From assembly GCF_040706555.1 (NCBI RefSeq), contig NZ_JAPDRH010000002.1, forward strand, positions 558,001-622,000: a stretch of DNA of 64,000 nt, given 5' to 3'. Each line of letters starts with the position of its first letter. The stretch's first letter is position 1. Both the position numbers and the translations under genes were made by a program. The DNA comes from Lentisalinibacter salinarum. GTDB lineage: Bacteria > Pseudomonadota > Gammaproteobacteria > Steroidobacterales > Woeseiaceae. The notes beneath the pieces were generated by a model. The model saw nothing but the letters and a program-made list of their open reading frames with translations, did no database searches and was not told where the DNA came from. Of the stretch, positions 1 to 7,571 are shown piece after piece.

Positions 1-357
1 GACAACTCCGAGGAAGGGCGGGGCAAGTTCGAGTGGACGAGCGACAACCAATCCACGGCGGCGTCGTTCTTCCTGGTCTACAGCCCCACCGGCAGGCCGC
101 AGCTGCTCGACAGCAACGGCGGACCCGAGCGCCACCAGCAGATCGGCTGGTTCCAGGCGGACGGCTCCGTGCAGAACGCCTCCACCCCGGCGGCGAACAA
201 CGTCAACCTGCTGGTCGAGACGGTGATCCTGAACTACATGGCGCTGCACGGCGAGCAGGGCCTGTTCCCGAACGTATTCCCCGGCAACGGCCTCGGCAAC
301 AATCAGTTGCGGGACAGCCTCACCGCCTTCGCGCCGATCGTGAACGGCACCATCTGA
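1..357 (+). CDS. C-terminal fragment of an unrecognised protein
   Basis: An open frame runs from the first base to a TGA at 355-357, giving the last 118 residues of a protein whose start lies outside the window. The segment is hydrophilic, rich in Asn, Gly and Gln, and has no membrane segment. It contains a stretch reading LNYMALHGEQGLFP, which I do not recognise as a named domain. The frame is preferred over the overlapping +3 frame because its composition is ordinary and not Arg/Pro-rich. A palindromic hairpin follows it 40 nt downstream. Function unknown. Confidence 0.6.
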   Translation, partial: DNSEEGRGKFEWTSDNQSTAASFFLVYSPTGRPQLLDSNGGPERHQQIGWFQADGSVQNASTPAANNVNLLVETVILNYMALHGEQGLFPNVFPGNGLGNNQLRDSLTAFAPIVNGTI

Positions 358-397
358 ACGATCTCTCCCTGGCCGGCCCGACCCTGCCGGCAAGCCA

Positions 398-438
398 CGG
401 GGACAGTTAACCCGATTCGTGCGGGTTAACTGTCCCCG
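398..438. repeat. REP-like palindrome / bidirectional terminator
   Basis: Positions 398-414 and 422-438 form a perfect 17-bp stem around a 7-nt loop. The arms carry GGGGACAGTTAACCC and its complement. It lies between two convergent genes and could end transcripts from both, although there is no T-tract. The GGGGACAG foot resembles REP palindromes associated with RAYT transposases in gammaproteobacteria; that link is an inference. The right arm overlaps the 3' end of the minus-strand esterase gene and supplies its TAA stop at 426-428. Confidence 0.7.
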
Positions 439-1349
439 GCACTCCGCCGGCCGGCGGCCATCCGCGCCTCCATGAAGGCGGCCATCTCCAGGATGGCCTG
501 CTTCGCCTCGGGCATGCGCCCCACGAAGAAGTGCCACACGTGCCACATGCCGGGCCAGACCCGCAGCGTCACGTCCACGCCAGCCTCCCGCGCCTTCTCC
601 GCCACCCGGGTCGAATCGCTGAGCAGCACCTCGTGATCACCCACCTGCAGCATCAGCGGCGGCAGCCCCTCCAGCGAGGCGTACAGCGGCGACACCAGCC
701 GGTGGCGGGGGTCCGTGTCCTGGTGGTAGTTCTGCGCCATCGGCGCGATCTCGTCGGCATCGAACCAGGGATCCTTGTCGTTACGGCTTTTCAGCGAGCC
801 GCCGGTCGCGGCGAGGTCGGTCCAGGCAGAAATGAGGGAGGCTGCGCCGGGCAGCGGCGTTCCCTCGTCCCGGGCCGCCACCATCACTGCAAGCGCCAGC
901 CCGCCGCCGGCCGAATCGCCGGCGAGGATCACCTTGCGGGGATCCGCCCCCTGCTCCAGCAGCCACCGGTAGGCGGCGAGTCCGTCCTCCAGGGCGGCGG
1001 GGAAAGGGTGCTCCGGTGCCAGCCGGTATTCGGGCATCAGCAGCCGTATGCCGGCGGCACGGGTGATGTGGGAGACCGCGTTGCGGTGGCTGGCGCAGGA
1101 GCCGGCCGTGTAGGCGCCCCCGTGCAGGTAGAGCACCACCTCGTCCTCGGCGGAGGCCTCAGGAATGAGCCACTCCGCATGCAGGCCGGCCACCTGCTCC
1201 GGGACGATCCGCACGCCGTCCGCCGCAGGGATGGCACCGCCCATCCGGTCCAGCCGCGCGCGCCGCTCGGACATCGGCGCGTCCGGCTTGCGGAAACGCA
1301 CGCGCAGTCGCAGCAGTGCCCGCGTCAGTCTCGCTCTCAGGCTGATCAT
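426..1349 (-). CDS. alpha/beta hydrolase, HSL-type (family IV) esterase
   Basis: This 307-residue protein looks like a cytosolic carboxylesterase of the hormone-sensitive-lipase family. The oxyanion motif HGGAY and the nucleophile elbow GDSAGG are both present in the expected order. An acidic residue in VGDHEVLLSD and a histidine in GMWHVWHFF fit the rest of the Ser-Asp-His triad. No signal peptide is visible. It lies 28 nt downstream of an SDR gene on the same strand, so the two are probably co-transcribed and may act on related hydroxy- or keto-ester substrates. The substrate cannot be deduced. Its last codons and stop come from a palindromic repeat, so the C-terminus may have been altered by insertion of that repeat. 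Confidence 0.88.
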   Translation of the reverse strand: MISLRARLTRALLRLRVRFRKPDAPMSERRARLDRMGGAIPAADGVRIVPEQVAGLHAEWLIPEASAEDEVVLYLHGGAYTAGSCASHRNAVSHITRAAGIRLLMPEYRLAPEHPFPAALEDGLAAYRWLLEQGADPRKVILAGDSAGGGLALAVMVAARDEGTPLPGAASLISAWTDLAATGGSLKSRNDKDPWFDADEIAPMAQNYHQDTDPRHRLVSPLYASLEGLPPLMLQVGDHEVLLSDSTRVAEKAREAGVDVTLRVWPGMWHVWHFFVGRMPEAKQAILEMAAFMEARMAAGRRSAGDS

Positions 1350-1377
1350 GGAAATCCCGTCCCCGTCGCCGTCCCGG

Positions 1378-2199
1378 TCAGCCGGACTCGCCGGCGGGCC
1401 GGGTGCGTTCCTCGAATCGCCGGCCGAACCACAGTACGAGCCGCGGCAAGAAACGCTGCAGCAGGTGCAAGCGACGCGCCATCGGGTCCGGGAACACGTA
1501 CTCGCGGTCTTCGCGGATACCCCTCAGTATGGCGCGCACAACGTCCGCCGGCTCGGTGACGATGTCGTCGGGGACCTTGCGCGGCGGGTCCTCGCCGAAC
1601 TGTATCGAGTCGAGGATGGGCGTGCGGCTGAAGAACGGGAAGACGGTGGTCACGCGGACGCCGGTGTCCTCCAGGTCCCGGGTGAGGCTATCGCCGAAAC
1701 CGCGTACGCCGAACTTGGAGGCGGAGTACACGGACATGCCTCCCGCGGCCACCCAGCCCGCGATGGAGGAGACGTTGACGACGTGGCCCGAGTCGCGCTC
1801 GAGCATGGACGGCAGGAACAGTGCGGTGAGGCGCATCACCGAGAGCAGGTTCACCTGCATGAGTGTCTCCCATTGCTGCCAGGGGATCCGATCGATGCGC
1901 CCGCTCATGCCGATGCCGGCGTTGTTCACGAGGATATCGGGCACCGCAACTGCCCGGACCTTTTCGTAGAGCCGCTCGCAGCCGTCGCGGGAAGAGAGGT
2001 CCGCCTCGGGCACCGCAAGAATCTCGCCTCGTGCCCCGGCCTCCACCTGGATGGTCCGGGCGGCCTCCGCCAGCGCCGCGGCGTCCCGGTCCGTCACGAT
2101 CATCCGGCTGCCCGCCGCGAGGAACTGGCGCATCATCTGCCGGCCGAAACCGCCGGATGCGCCGGTCACCAGCACCGTCGCCCCGTCGAGAGTCGTCAT
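1378..2199 (-). CDS. short-chain dehydrogenase/reductase (SDR)
   Basis: A classical SDR of 273 residues. The nucleotide-binding motif TGASGGFG lies at residues 12-19, the NNAG motif at 92-95, the catalytic Ser at about 144-145 and YSASK at 158-162. The acidic stretch after the second beta strand (TDRDA) suggests NAD rather than NADP, but this is weak evidence. It is the first gene of a two-gene minus-strand unit with the downstream esterase. The start is divergent from the PPIase-like gene, leaving 53 nt that must hold both promoters. Substrate unknown. Confidence 0.9.
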   Translation of the reverse strand: MTTLDGATVLVTGASGGFGRQMMRQFLAAGSRMIVTDRDAAALAEAARTIQVEAGARGEILAVPEADLSSRDGCERLYEKVRAVAVPDILVNNAGIGMSGRIDRIPWQQWETLMQVNLLSVMRLTALFLPSMLERDSGHVVNVSSIAGWVAAGGMSVYSASKFGVRGFGDSLTRDLEDTGVRVTTVFPFFSRTPILDSIQFGEDPPRKVPDDIVTEPADVVRAILRGIREDREYVFPDPMARRLHLLQRFLPRLVLWFGRRFEERTRPAGESG

Positions 2200-2248
2200 T
2201 GCGCATACTCCGCCGTCGTCCAGCGGCGTAATGTACCGGAGCCGGCCC

Positions 2249-2254
2249 TATAAT
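2249..2254 (+). promoter_or_regulatory. candidate -10 element (TATAAT) at the start of the PPIase-like gene
   Basis: A perfect TATAAT overlaps the first in-frame ATG (2253). If used, transcription would begin near 2261-2262, exactly at an in-frame GTG (2262), giving a leaderless mRNA. No Shine-Dalgarno sequence precedes either start, and no good -35 is visible. Confidence 0.4.
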
Positions 2255-3173
2255 GCCCACGGTGAGCGACCCGAGCGACAACCCGCAGGACCAGCCGGCG
2301 GCCGACCGCCGGCCCCGGGCGAACTCCCGTGGCGATCGCCGGAACCTGACGATCCTTGCCGCCGGCGCCTGCGCCGGCATCGCGCTCGCGGTCTACGGCC
2401 TGCTCGCCACGGACGCGCCGCGGGACCTGCCGGCCGACGCGGCGGCGCGGGTGAACGATCGCCTCATCGGCAATACCGAATTCGCGGACGCCCTCGCCGC
2501 CCTCGGCAGCGATTCCCGCGATGCCCTCGACCCCGCGGACCGGGACTGGATACTGCGCCGCCTGGTGGAGGAGGAACTGCTCGTACAGCGTGCGCTGGAA
2601 CTCGACCTGGGACACACCGACCGCGCGGCGCGGGACGCGCTGGTGGACGCCATGATCCGGCGAATCACCCGGGACGCCGCGGCCCGCCCGCCCTCCGAAG
2701 ACGAGCTGCGTGCCTGGTACGCGGACAACCGTGCCCTGTTCGCCGGCGCGCCGCGGCTGCGCGTGCAGGCCCGCGCGGCGCCCGACGAGGCGGCGGCCCG
2801 CGCCCTGCGGGAACGGCTCGTGAGCCATGGCGGCGGCGAGCCGGCGGGTGCCTCGGCAGGTGAGCCGGTAACCGGCCTGCCGGATGCCCTGCTGCCGCCG
2901 GCGAAACTGCGCGACTACCTCGGCCCCCGCGTCACCGCCGCGCTGAGCAATGCACCGACCGGGGAATGGCTGGCGCCGCTGCCCTATGCCGGGCGCTGGA
3001 TCGTCGCCCGCGTGGCCGGACGCGGCGAGGCCGCGGCGCCGCCCTACGGCGAGATCCGCGACCGGGTGGAGGCCGCCTGGCGGCGCGCGCAGATGGACAC
3101 CGCCCTCGCCCGCTATCTCGACGAACTGCGGACGCGGGCGGACATCGAGACGGCGGAGACCGCGCAGCGGTGA
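2253..3173 (+). CDS. membrane-anchored PpiC/SurA-like peptidyl-prolyl isomerase family protein
   Basis: The protein has 306 residues (303 if the GTG at 2262 is used). A single membrane segment at about residues 35-52 follows a positively charged N-terminus, so the bulk should be periplasmic. The body begins with a SurA_N-like helical region (DAAARVNDRLIGNTEF) and continues with a helical chaperone-like part and a region aligned with a parvulin-type rotamase fold. The parvulin core looks divergent, so isomerase activity is uncertain and a chaperone role is as likely. Its TGA overlaps the GTG start of the next gene, a HupE/UreJ-type membrane protein, so the two are translationally coupled and the chaperone may serve that partner. 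Confidence 0.75.
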   Translation: MPTVSDPSDNPQDQPAADRRPRANSRGDRRNLTILAAGACAGIALAVYGLLATDAPRDLPADAAARVNDRLIGNTEFADALAALGSDSRDALDPADRDWILRRLVEEELLVQRALELDLGHTDRAARDALVDAMIRRITRDAAARPPSEDELRAWYADNRALFAGAPRLRVQARAAPDEAAARALRERLVSHGGGEPAGASAGEPVTGLPDALLPPAKLRDYLGPRVTAALSNAPTGEWLAPLPYAGRWIVARVAGRGEAAAPPYGEIRDRVEAAWRRAQMDTALARYLDELRTRADIETAETAQR

Positions 3174-4384
3174 GCCGGCGCGCGGGCACACTCGCGCTGC
3201 TGTGTCTGCTCGCGGGCGCCGCGGCAGCCCACACCCGCAGCGAATCCTGGTCGGAATGGCACACCGGCGCCCGGAGCGCCACGGGCATCGTGACCGTGCC
3301 GGCGCGCGAGGTCACCCGCCTGCCGGAGGTGACCCGGGACGGCGAGCCCCTTGGCCAGTCTCTTGGCCGGCTCTTCGCCGACTATCTGGCGGGCCGCGTC
3401 GTCGTGCGCTCGGCGGAAGGCCCCTGCGCGCTGATCGCCGCCGAGCCGCTGACGGCCCGGGCCGGCTACGTCAGGGTGGAACTGCGCTACGATTGCCACG
3501 GGCCGCCCGAGAGCGTGCGGGCGGGCGTGCTGTTCGATCGGGTGCAGGGCCACACCCACTTCGCGCGGCAGGCCGGCACGCTCACCGAATCGCTCATCCG
3601 CGAGGGCGACCCCGAATTCCGCTTCCACAGTGGCGGCGACGCGCGATCGGACGACCGCGCGAGCTTCGACAATTATCTGCAGCTTGGCATCACCCACATA
3701 CTGAGCGGGCCGGATCACATCGCGTTCCTGCTGGCCCTGCTGCTCGCCGCCGCACGCTGGCGCAACGTGGTCATTGCCGTCACCGGTTTCACGATCGGGC
3801 ACAGCGTGACGCTGTCGCTCGCCGTCACCGGGCTGGTGCAGGCTTCACCGCCCCGGGTGGAGGCCTTCATCGGCTATACCATCGCCCTCGTGGCAGCGGA
3901 GACGGTGGCGCTCCGGGACGGCTACTGGCGCCGGCTCGCCGTCGCCGCCGCGCTCGTGGCCGGCGTCGCCGGCATCGCTGCCTGGGCGTTGGCCGACCTG
4001 CCGCTCCGGGGCCTGGCCGCCTATGCCGGCCTCGCGCTCTTCTCCGGCTGCTACCTGGCCCTGGCCGGCGAGGTCGACGACCGCCGCCGGCGCAGCGGTT
4101 TCCTCGGCGCGGTCGCCATCCTTTTCGGCCTCATCCACGGGCTGGGGTTCGCCGGCTTCCTGCTGCAGACCGGCCTGCCCGAAGACGCAGTCGCCCTGCC
4201 GCTGGTCGCCTTCAACATCGGCGTCGAGCTGGGCCAGCTGATGCTGGTGGCCGCCGTGCTGGTCGCGGCCGCCGTCGCGGGCCGGCTGTTCCGGGTGACA
4301 CGCGCCGAGCCGGCCGAGACCCTGCTGGCGGCCGTCCTCTGCGGCCTGGGGCTCGCCTGGTTCGCGGGACGCAGCCTCGGCTGA
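3170..4384 (+). CDS. HupE/UreJ family membrane protein
   Basis: The GTG at 3170 overlaps the stop of the previous gene (GTGA), giving 404 residues. A signal peptide ends near AAAAHTRS. The first 170 or so residues after it form a predicted exported domain, and the C-terminal half contains the HupE/UreJ_2-type membrane core: the signature GITHILSGPDHIAFLLALLL, then VTGFTIGHSVTLSLA, and at least five further hydrophobic helices including FGLIHGLGFAGFLL. The conserved His and Asp residues of the membrane core suggest metal (possibly nickel or cobalt) handling, as proposed for HupE relatives, but the family is poorly characterised. No hydrogenase or urease genes are nearby. The partner upstream is a PpiC-like protein. 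Confidence 0.85.
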   Translation: MSRRAGTLALLCLLAGAAAAHTRSESWSEWHTGARSATGIVTVPAREVTRLPEVTRDGEPLGQSLGRLFADYLAGRVVVRSAEGPCALIAAEPLTARAGYVRVELRYDCHGPPESVRAGVLFDRVQGHTHFARQAGTLTESLIREGDPEFRFHSGGDARSDDRASFDNYLQLGITHILSGPDHIAFLLALLLAAARWRNVVIAVTGFTIGHSVTLSLAVTGLVQASPPRVEAFIGYTIALVAAETVALRDGYWRRLAVAAALVAGVAGIAAWALADLPLRGLAAYAGLALFSGCYLALAGEVDDRRRRSGFLGAVAILFGLIHGLGFAGFLLQTGLPEDAVALPLVAFNIGVELGQLMLVAAVLVAAAVAGRLFRVTRAEPAETLLAAVLCGLGLAWFAGRSLG

Positions 4385-4478
4385 GCGCCTCTTCCGAGAG
4401 CGCGGTCCAAAGTCCGGGTGCTTGCGTCCATGACCGGTGGGACCCGAGAATGAGGGCCAATCAGCAGGGGGAGCCGCC

Positions 4479-5390
4479 ATGGAAGTCCTGAAGACGCCGC
4501 CGGAGCGATTCCGGGATCTGCCCGACTACCCGTTCGCCGAGCACTGGACCGAGGTCGACGGACTCGCCCTGCACTACGTGGACGAGGGACCGCGGCAAGG
4601 CCGGCCGGTGCTGCTGCTGCACGGGGAGCCGAGCTGGTCCTATCTCTACCGCCACATGATCCCGGTCATCGTCGATGCCGGCCACCGCGCCGTGGCGCCG
4701 GACCTCATAGGCTTCGGCAAGTCGGACAAGCCGGCGGCGGTGGCCGACTACAGCTACCAGCGCCACATGGACTGGCTCACCGCCTTCCTGCTGGAGTTGG
4801 ACCTCAGGGACGTGACCCTGGTCTGTCAGGACTGGGGGTCGCTGCTCGGCCTGCGGCTCGCCGCCGAGAACCCGGAGCGTTTCAGCGGCATCGTACTGGC
4901 CAACGGCGGCCTGCCCACCGGCGACCAGCAGCTGCCGGCCGCGTTCAAGGTCTGGCAGCTGTTCGCCCGCTGGAGCCCCTGGTTCCCGATCGGCCGTATC
5001 GTCGACCAGGGCACGACCACGCCGCTCCCGCCGGAGGTGATCGCCGCCTACGACGCGCCATTCCCTTCGGCGCGTTACAAGGCGGCCGCGCGGGCCTTCC
5101 CGCCGCTGGTCCCGACCCGGCCGGATGATCCGGCGGCACCCGCCAATCGCAAGGCCTGGGAGGTACTCGACCGCTGGGAGAAACCGTTCCTGACCGCCTT
5201 CAGCGACAAGGATCCGATCACCCGCGGCATGGACAAGGTGGCCCGGGCGCGCATCCCCGGCGCGGCGGGACAGCCGCACACGACCATCTGCGGCGGCGGC
5301 CACTTCCTGCAGGAGGACCGCGGTCCCGAGCTGGCCCGGGTGGTGGTGGAGTTCATGCAGGCAAACGAGCCGGCCGCCGCCACCGGCTGA
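4479..5390 (+). CDS. dhmA: haloalkane dehalogenase (HLD-I type, DhmA-like)
   Basis: A 303-residue alpha/beta hydrolase. The ATG at 4479 is chosen because GGGGGAG lies 6 nt upstream. HGEPSW (residues 48-53) provides the Glu/Trp oxyanion region typical of haloalkane dehalogenases rather than epoxide hydrolases. The nucleophile is D118 in VCQDWGS with the adjacent halide-binding W119. D245 in SDKDPIT and H275 in GGGHFLQED complete the triad. A second halide-stabilising Trp is likely W165 or W168. The reaction would be hydrolysis of a haloalkane to an alcohol and halide. The gene stands alone and converges on the SRPBCC gene with 6 nt between them. Fluoroacetate-type dehalogenase or epoxide hydrolase is less likely given the motifs. 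Confidence 0.85.
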   Translation: MEVLKTPPERFRDLPDYPFAEHWTEVDGLALHYVDEGPRQGRPVLLLHGEPSWSYLYRHMIPVIVDAGHRAVAPDLIGFGKSDKPAAVADYSYQRHMDWLTAFLLELDLRDVTLVCQDWGSLLGLRLAAENPERFSGIVLANGGLPTGDQQLPAAFKVWQLFARWSPWFPIGRIVDQGTTTPLPPEVIAAYDAPFPSARYKAAARAFPPLVPTRPDDPAAPANRKAWEVLDRWEKPFLTAFSDKDPITRGMDKVARARIPGAAGQPHTTICGGGHFLQEDRGPELARVVVEFMQANEPAAATG

Positions 5391-5396
5391 GGCGGA

Positions 5397-5960
5397 TCAG
5401 GCTTCGCCGTCGTCCGGCGTGCCGGTTTCGATCAGCCTCTGCAGCCGCAGCAGCTGCTCGGCCAGCACCCGATCCACTGCCGGGGCGATCTGGTCCAGCC
5501 CGCGGGGGTCGTAGCCGCCCACCGCGTAGTCAAGGGCGATGCGGGTGCGGCCTTCCTCCGCGGCGAGACTCCAGGTCATGTTGCCGTTCACCCCCATCAG
5601 GCCGAGTGGCCCGAGGCCGCCGGTCAGACGCAGCATGCGGCCCGGCTCGACGAACGTGACGGTCATGTGCACGACCGCGCCGTCCTCGCCGAGCTTCTCG
5701 CAGAAGCAGCCGTTGGGGCGGGTCTCGATATAGAGGTTGTCCGGCCGGCCGGAATAAGTGTGCGCGCCGTCCCACCATTCACCCACGTGCGCGGTCAGCA
5801 TGCGCCACGCCGTCTCCGGCGGCGCGTCCACGGCGGTCTCGACGTGCACCGTGAAGCCGTGCGCCGCCGCTGCGGTCACCTCGGCGCCGGCGGGCGGCGG
5901 CGCGGCCCCGATCGAGAGGACCAGGACTATTAATGGCAGCGGCATCCGCACGGCCCGCAT
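5397..5960 (-). CDS. exported SRPBCC (START/Bet v 1-like) protein
   Basis: A 187-residue protein with a clear signal peptide (MRAVRMPLPLIVLVLSIG, cleavage near AGAEV). The rest reads as an SRPBCC fold: VHVETAVDAPPETAWRML at the start of the sheet, FVEPGRMLRLTGGLGPL in the middle and a C-terminal helix with LAEQLLRLQRLIE. Such folds bind hydrophobic ligands; the ligand is unknown. The start codon at 5958-5960 is 2 nt from the stop of the upstream ThDP enzyme gene, so it is the second gene of that unit. An in-frame ATG at 5945 is an alternative start but would shorten the signal peptide. Confidence 0.8.
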   Translation of the reverse strand: MRAVRMPLPLIVLVLSIGAAPPPAGAEVTAAAAHGFTVHVETAVDAPPETAWRMLTAHVGEWWDGAHTYSGRPDNLYIETRPNGCFCEKLGEDGAVVHMTVTFVEPGRMLRLTGGLGPLGLMGVNGNMTWSLAAEEGRTRIALDYAVGGYDPRGLDQIAPAVDRVLAEQLLRLQRLIETGTPDDGEA

Positions 5961-5962
5961 CG

Positions 5963-7507
5963 TCACAGCACCAGCTCGATGAGGTTGGGGCCGGGCTCCG
6001 GCACGAAGTCGGCCAGCGCCCGGTTGAACTCCTCGAGCGTCGTCGCCCGCCGGGCGGTGACGCCCATCCCTTCGGCCAGCGCCACCCACTCCAGGTCCGG
6101 CCGGCCGATGTCCAGCATGTCCCGGGCCTTGGGTCCCGGTTCGCCGGCGCCCACCCGCATGAACTCGATGTTCAGGATGCGGTACTGGCGGTTGGCGAAG
6201 ATGACGTTGGTGACATTCAGTCCTTCCCGCGCCTGGGTCCACAGCGACTGCAGGGTGTACATGCCGCCGCCGTCGGCCTGCAACGCCAGCACCTTGCGGT
6301 CGGGACAGGCGATCGCGGCGCCCGTGGCCACCGGCAGGCCCTGGCCGATGGAGCCGCCGGTGAGCATCAGCCAGTCGTGGGGCGGCGCAGTGGCCGTGGC
6401 CGGCAGCAGGGCGCCCCCGCTGGTGGCGGATTCGTCGGAGACGATGGCGTTCTCGGGCAGCGCCGCGGCGATGGCGAGTGCCAGCGTCTCGGCGCCGAGG
6501 TCGCCGGTCGGCGGCCCGGACTGGCGGGCCGGTGCCAGTTCGGCCCGATCCGGGCCCGCCCCGAGTTCGTCGGCCAGCGCCTCCAGCGCGCCGACGCCGT
6601 CCTCGCCCGGTTCGGCCAGGCTCATGATTTCGCAGTCGTCCGGCGCGATGCGGCTCGGCACGCCCGGGTAGGCGAAGAACGTGACCGGCTCGCGGGTATT
6701 CACCAACACCAGGTGGCGAATGCCGGCGAGCGCTTCCCGCGCCTCCTCGGCGAAATAGGGCAGGCGACCGATGACGGCGCGGCCGGCGCCGCGCTCCTGA
6801 CGGCCGACGAAGGTATCCGTGAGCAGCCGCGCGCCGCTGGCATTGGCGACGCGGCTGGCGAGCTCCAGGCCGCGGCTGCGCAGCACCGGCCCGTTCACGA
6901 GGATGGCGGCCGGTTCACCGCTCGCGAGCGCCCGGCCCACGGCGCGGATGTTTTCGCCATCGAGCGGGGCCGGTGCGGCCGCCGGCAGGGCATCGCCGGG
7001 CGGCGGGCCGTCCTGCCAGGCGAGGTCCGCCGGCATGATCAGCGTGGCGATTCCGCCCGGCGGCGCCGTGGCGGCGGCCACCGCCTCGGCCGCATCGCCG
7101 GCCAGCGCACTGCCGTCCTCGCAGGTACGCACCCAGTCCGACACCGGCCGGGAGACCCCTTCGATATCTGACGTGAGCGGCGCGTCCAGCTGGCGATGCC
7201 AGGTGGCATGCTCGCCGATGATGTTGACGATGGGCGTATGGGCGCGCCGGGCATTGTGGAAATTCGCGAACGCGTTGCCCATGCCGGGACCGAGATGCAG
7301 CAGGGTGGCGGCCGGCACGCCGCGCATGCGCCCGTAGCCGTCCGCCGCGCCGGAGACCACGCCCTCGAACAGGGCGAGCACGCTGCGCATGCCGTCCACC
7401 CGGTCCAGGGCGGCGACGAACTGCATCTCCGATGTGCCGGGATTGGTGAAGCACACCTCGACCCCGGCGGCGAGCAGCGTCCGCAATAGTGATTCGGCAC
7501 CATTCAT
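5963..7507 (-). CDS. thiamine-diphosphate-dependent enzyme, acetolactate synthase/benzoylformate decarboxylase-like
   Basis: A 514-residue ThDP enzyme. The N-terminal PYR domain carries the catalytic glutamate E48 in ALFEGVVSGAADGYGR. The C-terminal PP domain has the metal/diphosphate motif LQADGGGMYTLQSLWTQ followed by FANRQYRILN. At 514 residues it is shorter than catabolic or anabolic acetolactate synthases (about 550-590), and no regulatory small-subunit gene is adjacent, so an acetolactate role in branched-chain amino acid synthesis is doubtful. A decarboxylase or carboligase acting on a 2-oxoacid is more likely. The exported SRPBCC gene follows with a 2-nt gap. Confidence 0.8.
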   Translation of the reverse strand: MNGAESLLRTLLAAGVEVCFTNPGTSEMQFVAALDRVDGMRSVLALFEGVVSGAADGYGRMRGVPAATLLHLGPGMGNAFANFHNARRAHTPIVNIIGEHATWHRQLDAPLTSDIEGVSRPVSDWVRTCEDGSALAGDAAEAVAAATAPPGGIATLIMPADLAWQDGPPPGDALPAAAPAPLDGENIRAVGRALASGEPAAILVNGPVLRSRGLELASRVANASGARLLTDTFVGRQERGAGRAVIGRLPYFAEEAREALAGIRHLVLVNTREPVTFFAYPGVPSRIAPDDCEIMSLAEPGEDGVGALEALADELGAGPDRAELAPARQSGPPTGDLGAETLALAIAAALPENAIVSDESATSGGALLPATATAPPHDWLMLTGGSIGQGLPVATGAAIACPDRKVLALQADGGGMYTLQSLWTQAREGLNVTNVIFANRQYRILNIEFMRVGAGEPGPKARDMLDIGRPDLEWVALAEGMGVTARRATTLEEFNRALADFVPEPGPNLIELVL

Positions 7508-7571
7508 GGCGCCGATATTAGCAGACAGCGGCAGCCGGTCAGACGGACGCGGAGCAGCGCCCGGGCCCGCG

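Noticed and set aside
33..410. Arg/Pro-rich frame overlapping the first partial gene
   Set aside because: The composition is that of an out-of-frame translation; the frame from base 1 to 357 is normal.
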